From the NCBI GenBank assembly GCA_035534615.1, contig DATLRO010000073.1, forward strand, positions 24,529 through 88,528: a DNA stretch of 64,000 nt, written 5' to 3'. The position numbers were made by a program, and so were the translations under genes. The DNA is from JAGWRA01 sp035534615 (GTDB lineage Bacteria > Acidobacteriota > Vicinamibacteria > Vicinamibacterales > CAVVIG01). This document shows, piece after piece, positions 36,173 through 44,254 of this stretch (position 1 is the first letter of the stretch; each line of letters starts with the position of its first letter). The notes under the pieces were generated by a model, which was given only the letters and a program-made list of their open reading frames with translations, was not told the DNA's origin and searched no databases.

Positions 36173-36208
36173 CCACGGTCCGCAGAACGACCGACGGAGG
36201 GAGAGACG

Positions 36209-36715
36209 ATGGCGATCGGAGAAGCGCTGCTGCCCGAGTTCGATCACGAAATGGCCACGACGCGGCGGGTGCTCGAGCGGGTGCCGGACGACAAGTTCGC
36301 GTGGAAGCCGCACGCCAAGTCGATGAGCATGGGCGACCTGGCGAGGCACCTGTCCGACCTGCCGCAGATGGCCGGCATGGTCCTGACGCAGCCCGGGTTC
36401 GATCTGGCGTCGCGGCCGGCAGCCGACCCCGCCAGCAGGCCGGCCACCCGCGCGGCCCTGCTCGAGGCGTTCGACGGGCACGTGAAGGCGGCCCGCGAGG
36501 CGATCGCGTCGAAGACCGACCCGGAGTTCGCGGCGATCTGGTCGCTGAAGCGCAACGGCCAGGAAATCTTCTCGCTGCCGCGCGTCGCCGCCATCCGCAG
36601 CCTGGTGATGAACCACAGCATTCACCACCGCGGCCAGCTCAGCGTCTATCTCCGGCTGAACGACCTGCCCGTGCCGTCGATCTACGGTCCCTCGGCGGAC
36701 GAGGGACGGATGTAG
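36209..36715 (+). CDS. DinB-family protein
   Basis: 168 residues, four-helix bundle of the DinB/YfiT type. Metal-binding histidines are visible in LPEFDHEM and in MNHSIHHRGQLSVYL near the end. The fold is used by thiol-dependent transferases (bacillithiol, mycothiol) and by damage-inducible proteins; no substrate can be named. GGAGGGAGAG precedes the ATG at 36209. It follows lemA by 36 nt and ends inside a terminator hairpin, closing the operon. Confidence 0.85.
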   Translation: MAIGEALLPEFDHEMATTRRVLERVPDDKFAWKPHAKSMSMGDLARHLSDLPQMAGMVLTQPGFDLASRPAADPASRPATRAALLEAFDGHVKAAREAIASKTDPEFAAIWSLKRNGQEIFSLPRVAAIRSLVMNHSIHHRGQLSVYLRLNDLPVPSIYGPSADEGRM

Positions 36716-36738
36716 GACCGTCCCTCATTCCTTCTTTT
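36701..36738 (+). terminator. Intrinsic terminator overlapping the DinB stop codon
   Basis: GAGGGACGG (36701-36709) pairs perfectly with 36718-36726 across an 8-nt loop that contains the TAG stop, followed by ATTCCTTCTTTTC. It ends the TPM-lemA-dinB transcript. The T-rich part runs into the 3' end of the convergent gene. Confidence 0.75.
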
Positions 36739-39166
36739 CCGGCTCCAGCGTCAGCCGCTCCTCGGCGGCCGATTCCACTCTGGCCCGCGAATAGAGCACC
36801 GGGAAGTACCGTCCGTCGGCCCACAGCGGGAACAGATCGCGGTAGTCCGGGCTGTCGACGTTGCCGGACTGTCCCGGGTTGTTGATGCCGACCGAATCGT
36901 CCCAGTCCGCGGTGTCGGCGATGATCTTGAACGACCCGCCGGCCGTCTGGTTGTCGCTGCCGCCGGTGGCGTCAACCGTGTAGCTGTCGCCGCCGCGCGG
37001 CAGCGGGCCGACGTCCAGCCTCGCCCGGGTCGCCGCATCGACGGCCGGGCTCAGCGGGTGACGGATCAGCGCGTGGTGATAGTGGCCGAGCTGCCAGTTC
37101 GCCATGCCCGGCCCGAGCCGGGTCGTCAGGTCCCGCACCGCTTCGCCGAGGGCGCGCACCAGCAGGGCATCGCGGCCGGCGAGCGGGTCGGGGCCGAACC
37201 GGCCGTCGGGCGCGTCACACCAGTCGATCAGCTTCGTCATGCTGATGTCGCCGATGAACGGCTGCGCCGCCTTCGGTACGACCAGGTTGCGGATGTCGAC
37301 CTCCAGGTGGCGCTGCCACATCTCGTAGATGCCGGCTGGCACCGAATCGCGGCCGAGGCGGTCGTTCCACGCGAGCAGGACGTCCCGTGCCTTGCGCACC
37401 GCGGGATCCGCCACCGGCAGATCCTTCAGCAGCGGGACCAGGCTGCGGGCCGGCAGCGAGAGCGTGCTGTTCTGCAGCGCCATCATGTCGGCGACGGTGA
37501 AGATCCGGCCCGACCCGAGGAACTCGGCCACGCGCGCCGCCCGATACGGGTCCGCCCAGAGGTAGTGGAGCGCCTCCGGATACGGGAAGCCGGGCGGGAA
37601 CAGATAGTTGTTCGAGGTGTTGTAGAAGCCCTTCGCCGGATTGACGACGTGCGGGAGCGCCTTGATCGGGAGATACCCGTCCCACTCGTACCGCCCGTCG
37701 CCCGGCACCGGCACCAGCCCGCTCCAGTTCGGACGGAGCGGCTCGATGCCGACCGCCTGATACCCGATCGTCCCGTCGACGCCCGCCCAGACCATGTTCT
37801 CCGACGGGATGCGGCTATAGCTGCACGCGTCACGGAATTCCTGCCAGGTGCGCGCCTGGTCCATCCGGAGGCTCGCCAGGTACGGCGCCGACCCGATGTC
37901 CATCCAGGCGGCGCGCACCGCGTACGCCTTGTGGTGGACCCGGTCTTCGTAGACCACCGGTCCGTGCCGCGTGAACTTCAGATCGACGCTCACCGGCGCC
38001 TGCCCCTTCACCGGGATCGTGTCCTTGATGACCCGCATGGTTTCCCACCCGCCGCGGTACCGGTACTCGAGCGGGTTGGCCGGATTCGTGTCGTAGACGT
38101 ACAGGTCCTCGCTGTCGTTGCCGAAGATCGTCAGCCCCCAGGCGCCGTACTGATTGTGGCCGATGGAGACCCCCGGCAGCACCGGCTCGCCGGCCCCGAT
38201 CACGTCCCAGCCGGGCGCCACGAGCTGGACCCAGTAGCGGAGCGACGGGGCTTCCTGGACCCGGTGCGGATCGTTCGCCATGATCGGGAAGCCGGTCTGC
38301 GTGAGCCGGCCGCTGACGACCCAGTCGTTCGATCCGATGTCCTCCTGCCGGAGGCTGAGATCGACCGCGGACGGGCCGGCGGCCCGGTCGAGCCGCGCCT
38401 CGTTGCGCGGGTTGCCGCGGTACGCCGGCACGATCTCATCGGGCGTGAACCGGATCGGCTCCCGGAAGGCGTTGTAGAGGTCGAGAATGTGCGGCGACAG
38501 CAGCGAGAGGTCGATCGCCGGATCGATGCGGAGATCCGGATTCGCCGGCTGGAAATCCGACAGGTCCTTCACCTTGGCGACGCCGAGCACGCGGATCGCC
38601 TGCGCCAGGTTCAGTTCCTGGTCGATGTTCGCCAGCAGGCCGTTGTAGCGGGAAATCACGACCGCCGGCGTCCACGGCTGCGGTCTGATGCCGAGCAGCT
38701 TGAACTCGAGCGGCAGCCGTGACGGATGCCGGTTGGCTTCGGCGACGTACGCGTTGACGCCGTCGACGTAGGCGTCGACGATCGCCTGCCCGTGCGGGTG
38801 GTAGTAGTTCAGTTCCTGCGTGAGATCGCCGCGGAACATGAACAGCCGGGTGCCGATGTCGCGCTTCAGCTCGCCGGGCCCCAGAATCTGCGCCACCGTT
38901 CCGGTGGCCTGCCGCCGCCACAGCTCGAACTGGAACAGCCGATCCCGAACGGCGTTGTACCCCTGCGCGAAGAACAGATCGTGTTCGTTCTTCGCATAGA
39001 TGTGGGCGATCCCCCAGCGATCCTTGATGATCTCCACCGGCTGCCGGAGCCCCCGGACGTGGAGCGTCTGCGAGGCGACGGGGGCCGGTGCGGGCGCCGC
39101 TGGCGCCGGTGCCGGCATCAGCAGCGTCACGAGAGCGGTCACGACGAGACGCGGGAACGCGCGCAT
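36725..39166 (-). CDS. Penicillin acylase-family Ntn hydrolase
   Basis: About 813 residues. Signal peptide (VVTALVTLLMPAPAPA), alpha chain, spacer, and the self-cleavage site just before Ser279 in DIGSNDWVVSG, which becomes the catalytic N-terminal nucleophile of the beta chain. NDPHRVQEAPSLRYWVQL and the conserved Asn near GLTIFGNDSEDLYVY support the assignment. Family members hydrolyse amide bonds of penicillins, acyl-homoserine lactones or N-acyl amino acids; the substrate here is unknown. ATG 39166 suits the AAAGG spacing better than ATG 39172. Convergent with dinB. Confidence 0.9.
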   Translation of the reverse strand: MRAFPRLVVTALVTLLMPAPAPAAPAPAPVASQTLHVRGLRQPVEIIKDRWGIAHIYAKNEHDLFFAQGYNAVRDRLFQFELWRRQATGTVAQILGPGELKRDIGTRLFMFRGDLTQELNYYHPHGQAIVDAYVDGVNAYVAEANRHPSRLPLEFKLLGIRPQPWTPAVVISRYNGLLANIDQELNLAQAIRVLGVAKVKDLSDFQPANPDLRIDPAIDLSLLSPHILDLYNAFREPIRFTPDEIVPAYRGNPRNEARLDRAAGPSAVDLSLRQEDIGSNDWVVSGRLTQTGFPIMANDPHRVQEAPSLRYWVQLVAPGWDVIGAGEPVLPGVSIGHNQYGAWGLTIFGNDSEDLYVYDTNPANPLEYRYRGGWETMRVIKDTIPVKGQAPVSVDLKFTRHGPVVYEDRVHHKAYAVRAAWMDIGSAPYLASLRMDQARTWQEFRDACSYSRIPSENMVWAGVDGTIGYQAVGIEPLRPNWSGLVPVPGDGRYEWDGYLPIKALPHVVNPAKGFYNTSNNYLFPPGFPYPEALHYLWADPYRAARVAEFLGSGRIFTVADMMALQNSTLSLPARSLVPLLKDLPVADPAVRKARDVLLAWNDRLGRDSVPAGIYEMWQRHLEVDIRNLVVPKAAQPFIGDISMTKLIDWCDAPDGRFGPDPLAGRDALLVRALGEAVRDLTTRLGPGMANWQLGHYHHALIRHPLSPAVDAATRARLDVGPLPRGGDSYTVDATGGSDNQTAGGSFKIIADTADWDDSVGINNPGQSGNVDSPDYRDLFPLWADGRYFPVLYSRARVESAAEERLTLEPEKKE

Positions 39167-39242
39167 GGCCATCCTTTCCCGGGCCGGGTCGGCGGGCGGA
39201 CAGCCCGGTGCACCCAGCCCGGCCGGAGCACGGACGAGGCAC

Positions 39243-39248
39243 TATAAT
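39243..39248 (+). promoter_or_regulatory. -10 box (TATAAT) upstream of the pseudouridine synthase gene
   Basis: Consensus TATAAT, 16 nt before ATG 39265, so a leader of about 10 nt. No -35 element is evident. Confidence 0.5.
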
Positions 39249-39264
39249 CCAACCGGCTCTGCCG

Positions 39265-40215
39265 ATGACACGCTGGATCGTGACGGAATCCGAACAGGGG
39301 CTGCGGCTCGACGCCTGGCTGGCGCGCCGGTCCGAAGTCGGCGCCCGGGCGAAGGCGACCGCCTGGATCGAGCGCGGCAAGGTGTTTCTCAACGGCACGG
39401 CGGCCGGCTTCCCCGACGCGGGCCGCCGGCTGCAGGCGGGCGACGAAATCAGCCTCTGGGTCGATCGCCCCGGCACGGCGACGCCGGTGGCGCGCCGCGT
39501 GGCGGCCGCCCGGCCCCTGCTGCACGTCGTCCACGAAGACCGGGCCATCCTGATCGCCGACAAGCCGCCCGGCCTGCTCGTGGAGCCGCTGCCGGACAGC
39601 GACGACCAGGAGCCGACGCTGCTCGATCTCGTCGCGGACCACCTGCGGACGTCCGTCCGGTCGCGTCCGCTCGTCGTGCACCGGATCGATCGGGACACGT
39701 CCGGCCTGGTGCTGTTCGCGAAGACGACAGCCGCGCAGCAGGCGCTGAAGGCGCAGTTCGAGCGGCGGGAACCGACGCGGATCTATCTGGCGCTCGTCCG
39801 TGGCGTGGTGTCGCCGGCATCCGGCACGTGGCGCGACAAACTCGTCTGGGACAAGGCGAGACTCATGCAGCGGCTGGCCCATCCACGGGACGCCCGCTCG
39901 AAGGACGCGGTGGCCCATTACCGGGTGCTGGAACAGTTCCGCGACGAGGCGCTCCTGGAAGTGTCGCTCGTCACCGGGAAGCGGAATCAGATCCGTGTGC
40001 AGGCCGGGCGGCGGGGGCATCCGATCGTGGGCGAACGGCTGTATCGGTTCGGCGCGGCCCGGGCCGACGGGTCGGCGATCGACCGCCAGGCGCTCCACGC
40101 CGCCCGGCTCGAGTTCGCGCATCCGGTCACGGGGAAGCCCGTACGCGCGTCGGCGCCGCTGCCGGACGACATGCGCGCGCTCGTGGAACGGCTCAGGCAG
40201 GGGCGGCCGGCGTAA
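39265..40215 (+). CDS. RluA-family pseudouridine synthase
   Basis: 316 residues. S4 RNA-binding domain (about 12-70), then the catalytic domain with VHRIDRDTSGLVLFAKT; Asp142 in HRID is the nucleophile position. Further conserved blocks are ALVRGVV and TGKRNQIRVQAGRRGHPIVGERLY. It isomerises uridine in rRNA or tRNA; whether it is an RluC or RluD equivalent cannot be told from sequence reading alone. The hydrolase gene begins 32 nt after its stop with its own -10 box. Confidence 0.9.
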   Translation: MTRWIVTESEQGLRLDAWLARRSEVGARAKATAWIERGKVFLNGTAAGFPDAGRRLQAGDEISLWVDRPGTATPVARRVAAARPLLHVVHEDRAILIADKPPGLLVEPLPDSDDQEPTLLDLVADHLRTSVRSRPLVVHRIDRDTSGLVLFAKTTAAQQALKAQFERREPTRIYLALVRGVVSPASGTWRDKLVWDKARLMQRLAHPRDARSKDAVAHYRVLEQFRDEALLEVSLVTGKRNQIRVQAGRRGHPIVGERLYRFGAARADGSAIDRQALHAARLEFAHPVTGKPVRASAPLPDDMRALVERLRQGRPA

Positions 40216-40235
40216 TCAGCGCCCGCTCCCGGTAG

Positions 40236-40241
40236 TACACT
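40236..40241 (+). promoter_or_regulatory. -10 box (TACACT) of the YheT-like hydrolase gene
   Basis: TACACT ends 6 nt before GTG 40248 and 9 nt before ATG 40251. Confidence 0.4.
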
Positions 40242-40247
40242 GGCCGG

Positions 40248-41267
40248 GTGATGCCCGAGGCCGTCGCCCCCGCGAGATTCGCCCTGGACGAGTTCGTCGC
40301 CCCCCCCGGCCTCCGGGGCGGCCACCGGATGACCCTGTTCGCCTGGGGCCGGCCGCGCCGGTTCCCCCGGCTGCCGCGTCCGACCGAGCGGTTCTTCGAC
40401 GTGGCCCGGGACGCCCGGATTCTCGCGCACGGCTACTGGCAGCCGGCGCCGCAGGGCCATCCCACGCTGCTGGCGCTGCACGGGCTGGAGGGCTCCAGCC
40501 GGGCGCACTACATGCTGGGCCTGGCGGACAAGGCGTACGCGCGCGGCTTCAACGTCCTGCTGCTGAACCAGCGCAACTGCGGCGACACCGAGCACCTGTC
40601 GGCCGGGCTCTACCATTCCGGGCTGACGCACGATCCGGCGGCCGTCATCAGCGAGCTCGTCGACGTCGACCGGCTCCGGGCGATCGTGCTGGCGGGCTAC
40701 TCGCTGGGCGGCAACCTGGCGCTGAAGCTGGCGGGCGAGTACGGCGGCAACCCGCCGCCGGCCGTGAAGGCGGTCTGCGCCGTGTCGCCGATCGTCGAGG
40801 TCGATCGCTGCGTGGAGGCGCTGGAGCGGCGGCAGAACGTGCTGTACGAGTGGAACTTCGTCCGGCACCTGAAGCAGCGGATGCGCCGGAAGGCCCGCTT
40901 CTGGCCGGGCCGGTTTCCGGTGGACCGGCTGTCGGAGGTCCGGACGGTGCGGGCGTTCGACGAGATCTATACGGCGCCGTATTTCGGCTTTCGCGACGCC
41001 GCCGACTACTATCACCAGGCGAGCGCGATGCGCGTGATCGACCGGATCCGGCTGCCGACGCTGATCATCGCCGCCGAGGACGATCCCTTCGTCCCGGTCG
41101 CCTCGTTCCGGAATCCGGCGCTCGCCGGCAACCCGGACATCGCCCTGCACGTGACCCCGCACGGCGGCCACTGCGGCTTCGTCGGGCGCGCGACCGCCGG
41201 CGGCGACGGCTACTGGGCCGAGCAGGCGATCGTCGAGTTCGCGGCCGCCCACTGCCCGACCGCCTGA
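40248..41267 (+). CDS. Alpha/beta hydrolase of the YheT type
   Basis: 339 residues from GTG 40248, or 338 from ATG 40251. The hydrolase fold shows the oxyanion block LLALHGLEGSS, the family-specific NVLLLNQRNCGDTEHL, the nucleophile elbow GYSLGGNLAL and the closing His in VTPHGGHCGFVG. This is the UPF0017/YheT branch, related to esterases that act on medium-chain acyl esters or triacylglycerol; the substrate here is not known. Cytoplasmic, no signal peptide. Confidence 0.87.
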   Translation: MMPEAVAPARFALDEFVAPPGLRGGHRMTLFAWGRPRRFPRLPRPTERFFDVARDARILAHGYWQPAPQGHPTLLALHGLEGSSRAHYMLGLADKAYARGFNVLLLNQRNCGDTEHLSAGLYHSGLTHDPAAVISELVDVDRLRAIVLAGYSLGGNLALKLAGEYGGNPPPAVKAVCAVSPIVEVDRCVEALERRQNVLYEWNFVRHLKQRMRRKARFWPGRFPVDRLSEVRTVRAFDEIYTAPYFGFRDAADYYHQASAMRVIDRIRLPTLIIAAEDDPFVPVASFRNPALAGNPDIALHVTPHGGHCGFVGRATAGGDGYWAEQAIVEFAAAHCPTA

Positions 41268-41287
41268 GCATCCGGGCGCCCGCCCTC

Positions 41288-41317
41288 TTGACCCCCCTGC
41301 GGCACTTCTGTTATTAG
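41288..41317 (+). promoter_or_regulatory. Promoter of the TauD/TrmB/M14 operon
   Basis: TTGACC (41288-41293), 18 nt, TATTAG (41312-41317), in an unusually AT-rich patch. It overlaps the first half of the dyad at 41315-41335. Confidence 0.5.
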
Positions 41318-41335
41318 TAGCCGCAATTACTACTA
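41315..41335. promoter_or_regulatory. Candidate operator of the TauD operon
   Basis: TAGTAG (41315-41320), 9 nt, CTACTA (41330-41335): a perfect inverted repeat overlapping and following the -10 box. Position suits repression by the TrmB-like regulator encoded in the same operon; binding is inferred. Confidence 0.4.
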
Positions 41336-41395
41336 CTGACGCGGCCGGCCGCATGACGCGGACCGCCTGCGACGGGAAGCGGCGGGAGGCGCGCC

Positions 41396-42265
41396 ATGTT
41401 TTCCACGGCACCGTTGTCGGCCCAGATCGGCGCGGAGATTTCGGACCTCGACCTCGCGGGCCCGCCGGACGACGCGATCATCCGCCGGCTGCTGCACGTC
41501 TTCTACGCCCACTCGGTGATCGTCGTCCGCGATCAGCAGCTGACGCTCGACCATTTCCTGCAGGTCGGCCGGTGGTTCGGCACGCCGAAGCCGCACTTCC
41601 TCGACCACCTGCGCCTCCCGGGCTACGATTCGATCCTGCTGCTGTCGAACCTCCACGAGCAGGGCCGCCCGATCGGCATCTACGAGGGGGCCGCGTTCTG
41701 GCACACGGACGTCGCGTACGAGGACCCGCCGAACACGGGGACGGTCGTCTATGCGCTGCAGGTGCCGGCCAGCGGCGGGCGGACCTGGTTCGCCAATCAG
41801 TACGCCGCCTACGACGCCCTGCCGGCGCCGATGAAGCGGCGGATCGACGGCCTGCGCGTCGTACACCATTACGGCAACCGCGCCGACATGGACGAGACCT
41901 CGCGCACGTCGGCCGAGCGCCTCACCGACGCGCAGAAGCGCCGCGTCACGAGTGTGGTGATGCCGCTCGTCCGGCACCATCCGATCACGGGGCGCCGCGC
42001 CCTCTACGGCGTCGCCGGCAGCTCGTTCCACATCGCCGGCCTGCCGGACGACGAGGCGACCGACCTGCTGAACGAACTCGCCGCGCACGCCACCCGGCCG
42101 GAGTTCATCACCTGCCACGAGTACCGCAGGGGGGACGTCGCCGCGTGGGACACGTTCGCCACCCTTCACAAGGCCGAGCTGCTCGATCCGGTGCACGACC
42201 GGACGGATCCGATGGCGCGGCTGCTCTACCGCATCAGTCTGACCGGCCACTCGCCGCAGTGCTGA
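41396..42265 (+). CDS. TauD/TfdA-family Fe(II)/2-oxoglutarate dioxygenase
   Basis: 289 residues. The iron triad is visible: His103 and Asp105 in FWHTDVAYED, and His258 in FATLHKAEL; Arg275 or Arg279 in ARLLYRISLTG would bind 2-oxoglutarate. The fold starts at once with PLSAQIGAEISDLDLAG. It hydroxylates or oxidatively cleaves an organic acid, sulfonate or amine-type compound. Its operon with an amide/acyl hydrolase suggests that the product or substrate is an N-acylated compound. It is 78 nt downstream of the predicted promoter. Confidence 0.87.
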   Translation: MFSTAPLSAQIGAEISDLDLAGPPDDAIIRRLLHVFYAHSVIVVRDQQLTLDHFLQVGRWFGTPKPHFLDHLRLPGYDSILLLSNLHEQGRPIGIYEGAAFWHTDVAYEDPPNTGTVVYALQVPASGGRTWFANQYAAYDALPAPMKRRIDGLRVVHHYGNRADMDETSRTSAERLTDAQKRRVTSVVMPLVRHHPITGRRALYGVAGSSFHIAGLPDDEATDLLNELAAHATRPEFITCHEYRRGDVAAWDTFATLHKAELLDPVHDRTDPMARLLYRISLTGHSPQC

Positions 42266-42280
42266 GAGGGCGAACCGGGG

Positions 42281-43165
42281 ATGCGGGCCGACCTGGACCA
42301 CGAGGAGATCACCCGGGCGACGCGCGCGCTCGAGGCGCTCGGGCTGTCCGGCTTCGAAGCGGCCGTGTACGTCCGCCTGCTGGCCGAGCCCGAGCCGGCC
42401 ACCGGCTACAAGATCGCCCAGCGGCTCGGCAAGCCGGTGGCGAACACGTACAAGGCGCTCGAGTCGCTCGCCAACAAGGGGGCGGTCGTCATCGATGAAG
42501 GGGCGAACCGGCTCTGCCGCGCCGTCCCGACCGACGAGCTGCTGGCCAGGCTGGAGCGCGGATTCCAGGAGCACCGCCGGACCGCCGCCCGCAGTCTCGC
42601 GAAGATCAGGCGGTCGCGCGCCGACGATCGCGTCTACCAGTTCCGCACGGCCGGGCAGGTGGTCGAGCGGTGCCGGGCGATGCTGCACGCCTGCCGGCGG
42701 GTGGCGCTGGTCGACGCGTTCCCCGGGCCGCTGCAGACGCTGGCCGCCGATCTCGAAGAGGCGGCCGCGCGAGGCGTGCAGGTCGTCGTGAAGGCGTACG
42801 CGCCCGCGAAGCTGCGCGGCGTCGCCCTGTTCGTCGACGCCGAGGGCCGCGAGGTCCTGGAGCAGTGGCCCGGGCAGTGGCTCAACCTCGTCACGGACGG
42901 CGCCGAGACGATGCTCGCGCTGCTGAGCGCCGATGGCCTGGCGATCCATCAGGCGGTCGCGACGTCCAGCGCGTATCTGTCCTGCGTGCTCCACTCCGCC
43001 CTGCTCGCCGAGGCGGTGCTCGCCGGCGTGCAGGAGCGGCTGGCGCGCAACGACCACGCGGGCGCCGCCCGGCGCCTGCTCCACAAGTACAGCAGCGTGC
43101 ACGCCGTCCGGGGCCTGGGCAACGAGGCGCTGCTGAACACCTTCCGAGGACGACCACGATCATGA
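42281..43165 (+). CDS. TrmB-like transcription regulator
   Basis: 294 residues. An N-terminal winged helix (LEALGLSGFEAAVYVRLLAEPEPATGYKIAQRLGKPVANTYKALESL, in parts, residues 17-65) matches the TrmB group, common in archaea and occasional in bacteria. A helical linker follows (about 85-110), then a domain with VALVDAFPGPLQTLAADLEEAAARG that resembles the phospholipase-D-like effector region of TrmB proteins. It starts 15 nt after the dioxygenase gene and overlaps the next ATG (ATGA), so it is encoded between the two enzymes it most probably controls. Confidence 0.8.
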   Translation: MRADLDHEEITRATRALEALGLSGFEAAVYVRLLAEPEPATGYKIAQRLGKPVANTYKALESLANKGAVVIDEGANRLCRAVPTDELLARLERGFQEHRRTAARSLAKIRRSRADDRVYQFRTAGQVVERCRAMLHACRRVALVDAFPGPLQTLAADLEEAAARGVQVVVKAYAPAKLRGVALFVDAEGREVLEQWPGQWLNLVTDGAETMLALLSADGLAIHQAVATSSAYLSCVLHSALLAEAVLAGVQERLARNDHAGAARRLLHKYSSVHAVRGLGNEALLNTFRGRPRS

Positions 43166-44166
43166 CCGACGCCACGCCGCTCATCACCACCGACCTCGAC
43201 GTCGACGCCGACGGGCTCCAGCGGGGCGTCCTGCGCGTCCCGCACTCGCACGACCGCTCCGCCTACGGGTTCATCCCGATCCCGATCGTCGTCGCCCGCC
43301 ACGGGCAGGGTCCCACGGTGCTCCTGACCGGCGGCGTCCACGGCGACGAGTACGAAGGGCCGATCGCCCTCATCCGCCTGATCCGCGAGCTGCAGATCGA
43401 CGCCCTCCAGGGGCGCCTCATCATCATCCCGACGCTGAACGCGCCGGCGGTCCAGGCGGCCACCCGCACGTCGCCGATCGATCGCATCAATCTCAACCGC
43501 ACGTTTCCCGGCGACCGGAACGGCACGCCGACCGAGATGATCGCCGATTACGTGGAGCGCGTCCTGCTGCCGCTCGCCGACTACGCGTTCGACTTTCACG
43601 CCGGCGGCAGCTCGCTCGACTACCTGCCGACGCTGTTCACCGCGCCGCCGCGCACCGATCGGGAACAGCGGCAGATCGACGCGCTCGTCGCCGCCTTCGC
43701 GCCGCCGCGGCTCCTCTACATGGAATCGCTGGAGAACGATCGCCTGATCAGCGCCGCCGCCCGGCGCCACAACGTCCCGTTCCTGACCGGCGAGTTCGGC
43801 GGGGGCGCGACGGTCAACCGCGAAGGGCTCGCGGTGCTGGAGCGCGGGCTGGCCGGCCTGCTCGACGGACTGGGCGTGCTGCCGGGCCGTACGCCGCGCC
43901 CGCCGGCCGCGCCCGCGCGGCGACTCGAGGCAGCCGCCCGGCACTACCTGTACGCGCCGCGCCCGGGGCTGTTCGAGCCGCACTTCTCGCTGGGCGACGA
44001 GGTGCACGCGGGCCAGCTCGCCGGCGTCATTCACGACACCGTGCAGCCGTGGCTCGACCCGGTCCCTGTGTCGTTCGGCGCGGATGGACTCGTCCTCTGC
44101 ATCCGCACCTTCGCGCTCGTCGTCGCGGGCGACTGCCTCGGGCATCTCGGGAGCGACGTCGGCTAG
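43162..44166 (+). CDS. M14-family zinc deacylase (succinylglutamate desuccinylase/aspartoacylase, DoeB-like)
   Basis: 334 residues. Zinc ligands are His60 and Glu63 in GGVHGDEYEGP and His146 in FDFHAGG; the RTSPIDRINLNRTFPGD block supplies the substrate-binding arginines; GEFGGGATVN is near the catalytic Glu. The closest remembered relative is DoeB, which removes the acetyl group from N-acetyl-2,4-diaminobutyrate in ectoine breakdown, but ectoine genes are absent here. The C-terminal beta domain (about 255-334) is intact. It hydrolyses an N-acyl amino acid-type substrate. Confidence 0.85.
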   Translation: MTDATPLITTDLDVDADGLQRGVLRVPHSHDRSAYGFIPIPIVVARHGQGPTVLLTGGVHGDEYEGPIALIRLIRELQIDALQGRLIIIPTLNAPAVQAATRTSPIDRINLNRTFPGDRNGTPTEMIADYVERVLLPLADYAFDFHAGGSSLDYLPTLFTAPPRTDREQRQIDALVAAFAPPRLLYMESLENDRLISAAARRHNVPFLTGEFGGGATVNREGLAVLERGLAGLLDGLGVLPGRTPRPPAAPARRLEAAARHYLYAPRPGLFEPHFSLGDEVHAGQLAGVIHDTVQPWLDPVPVSFGADGLVLCIRTFALVVAGDCLGHLGSDVG

Positions 44167-44254
44167 GCCGTCCCGGCGAACGCGAACGCCGAGCGCCCGA
44201 GCGCCCGAGCATGGTTCCTCACGAAGCCACGGAACCACGAAGGGCGATCGACGG

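Noticed and set aside
42257..42280. Possible second selenocysteine codon: the TauD gene also ends Cys-UGA
   Set aside because: Read-through gives only a few residues before the TrmB-like start, no family has such a tail, and no hairpin follows the UGA.
44160..44254. Terminator from TGGTTCC/GGAACCA dyad and GAGCGCCC repeats between convergent genes
   Set aside because: Stem of only seven pairs with a 12-nt loop and no T-run; too weak to list as a feature.
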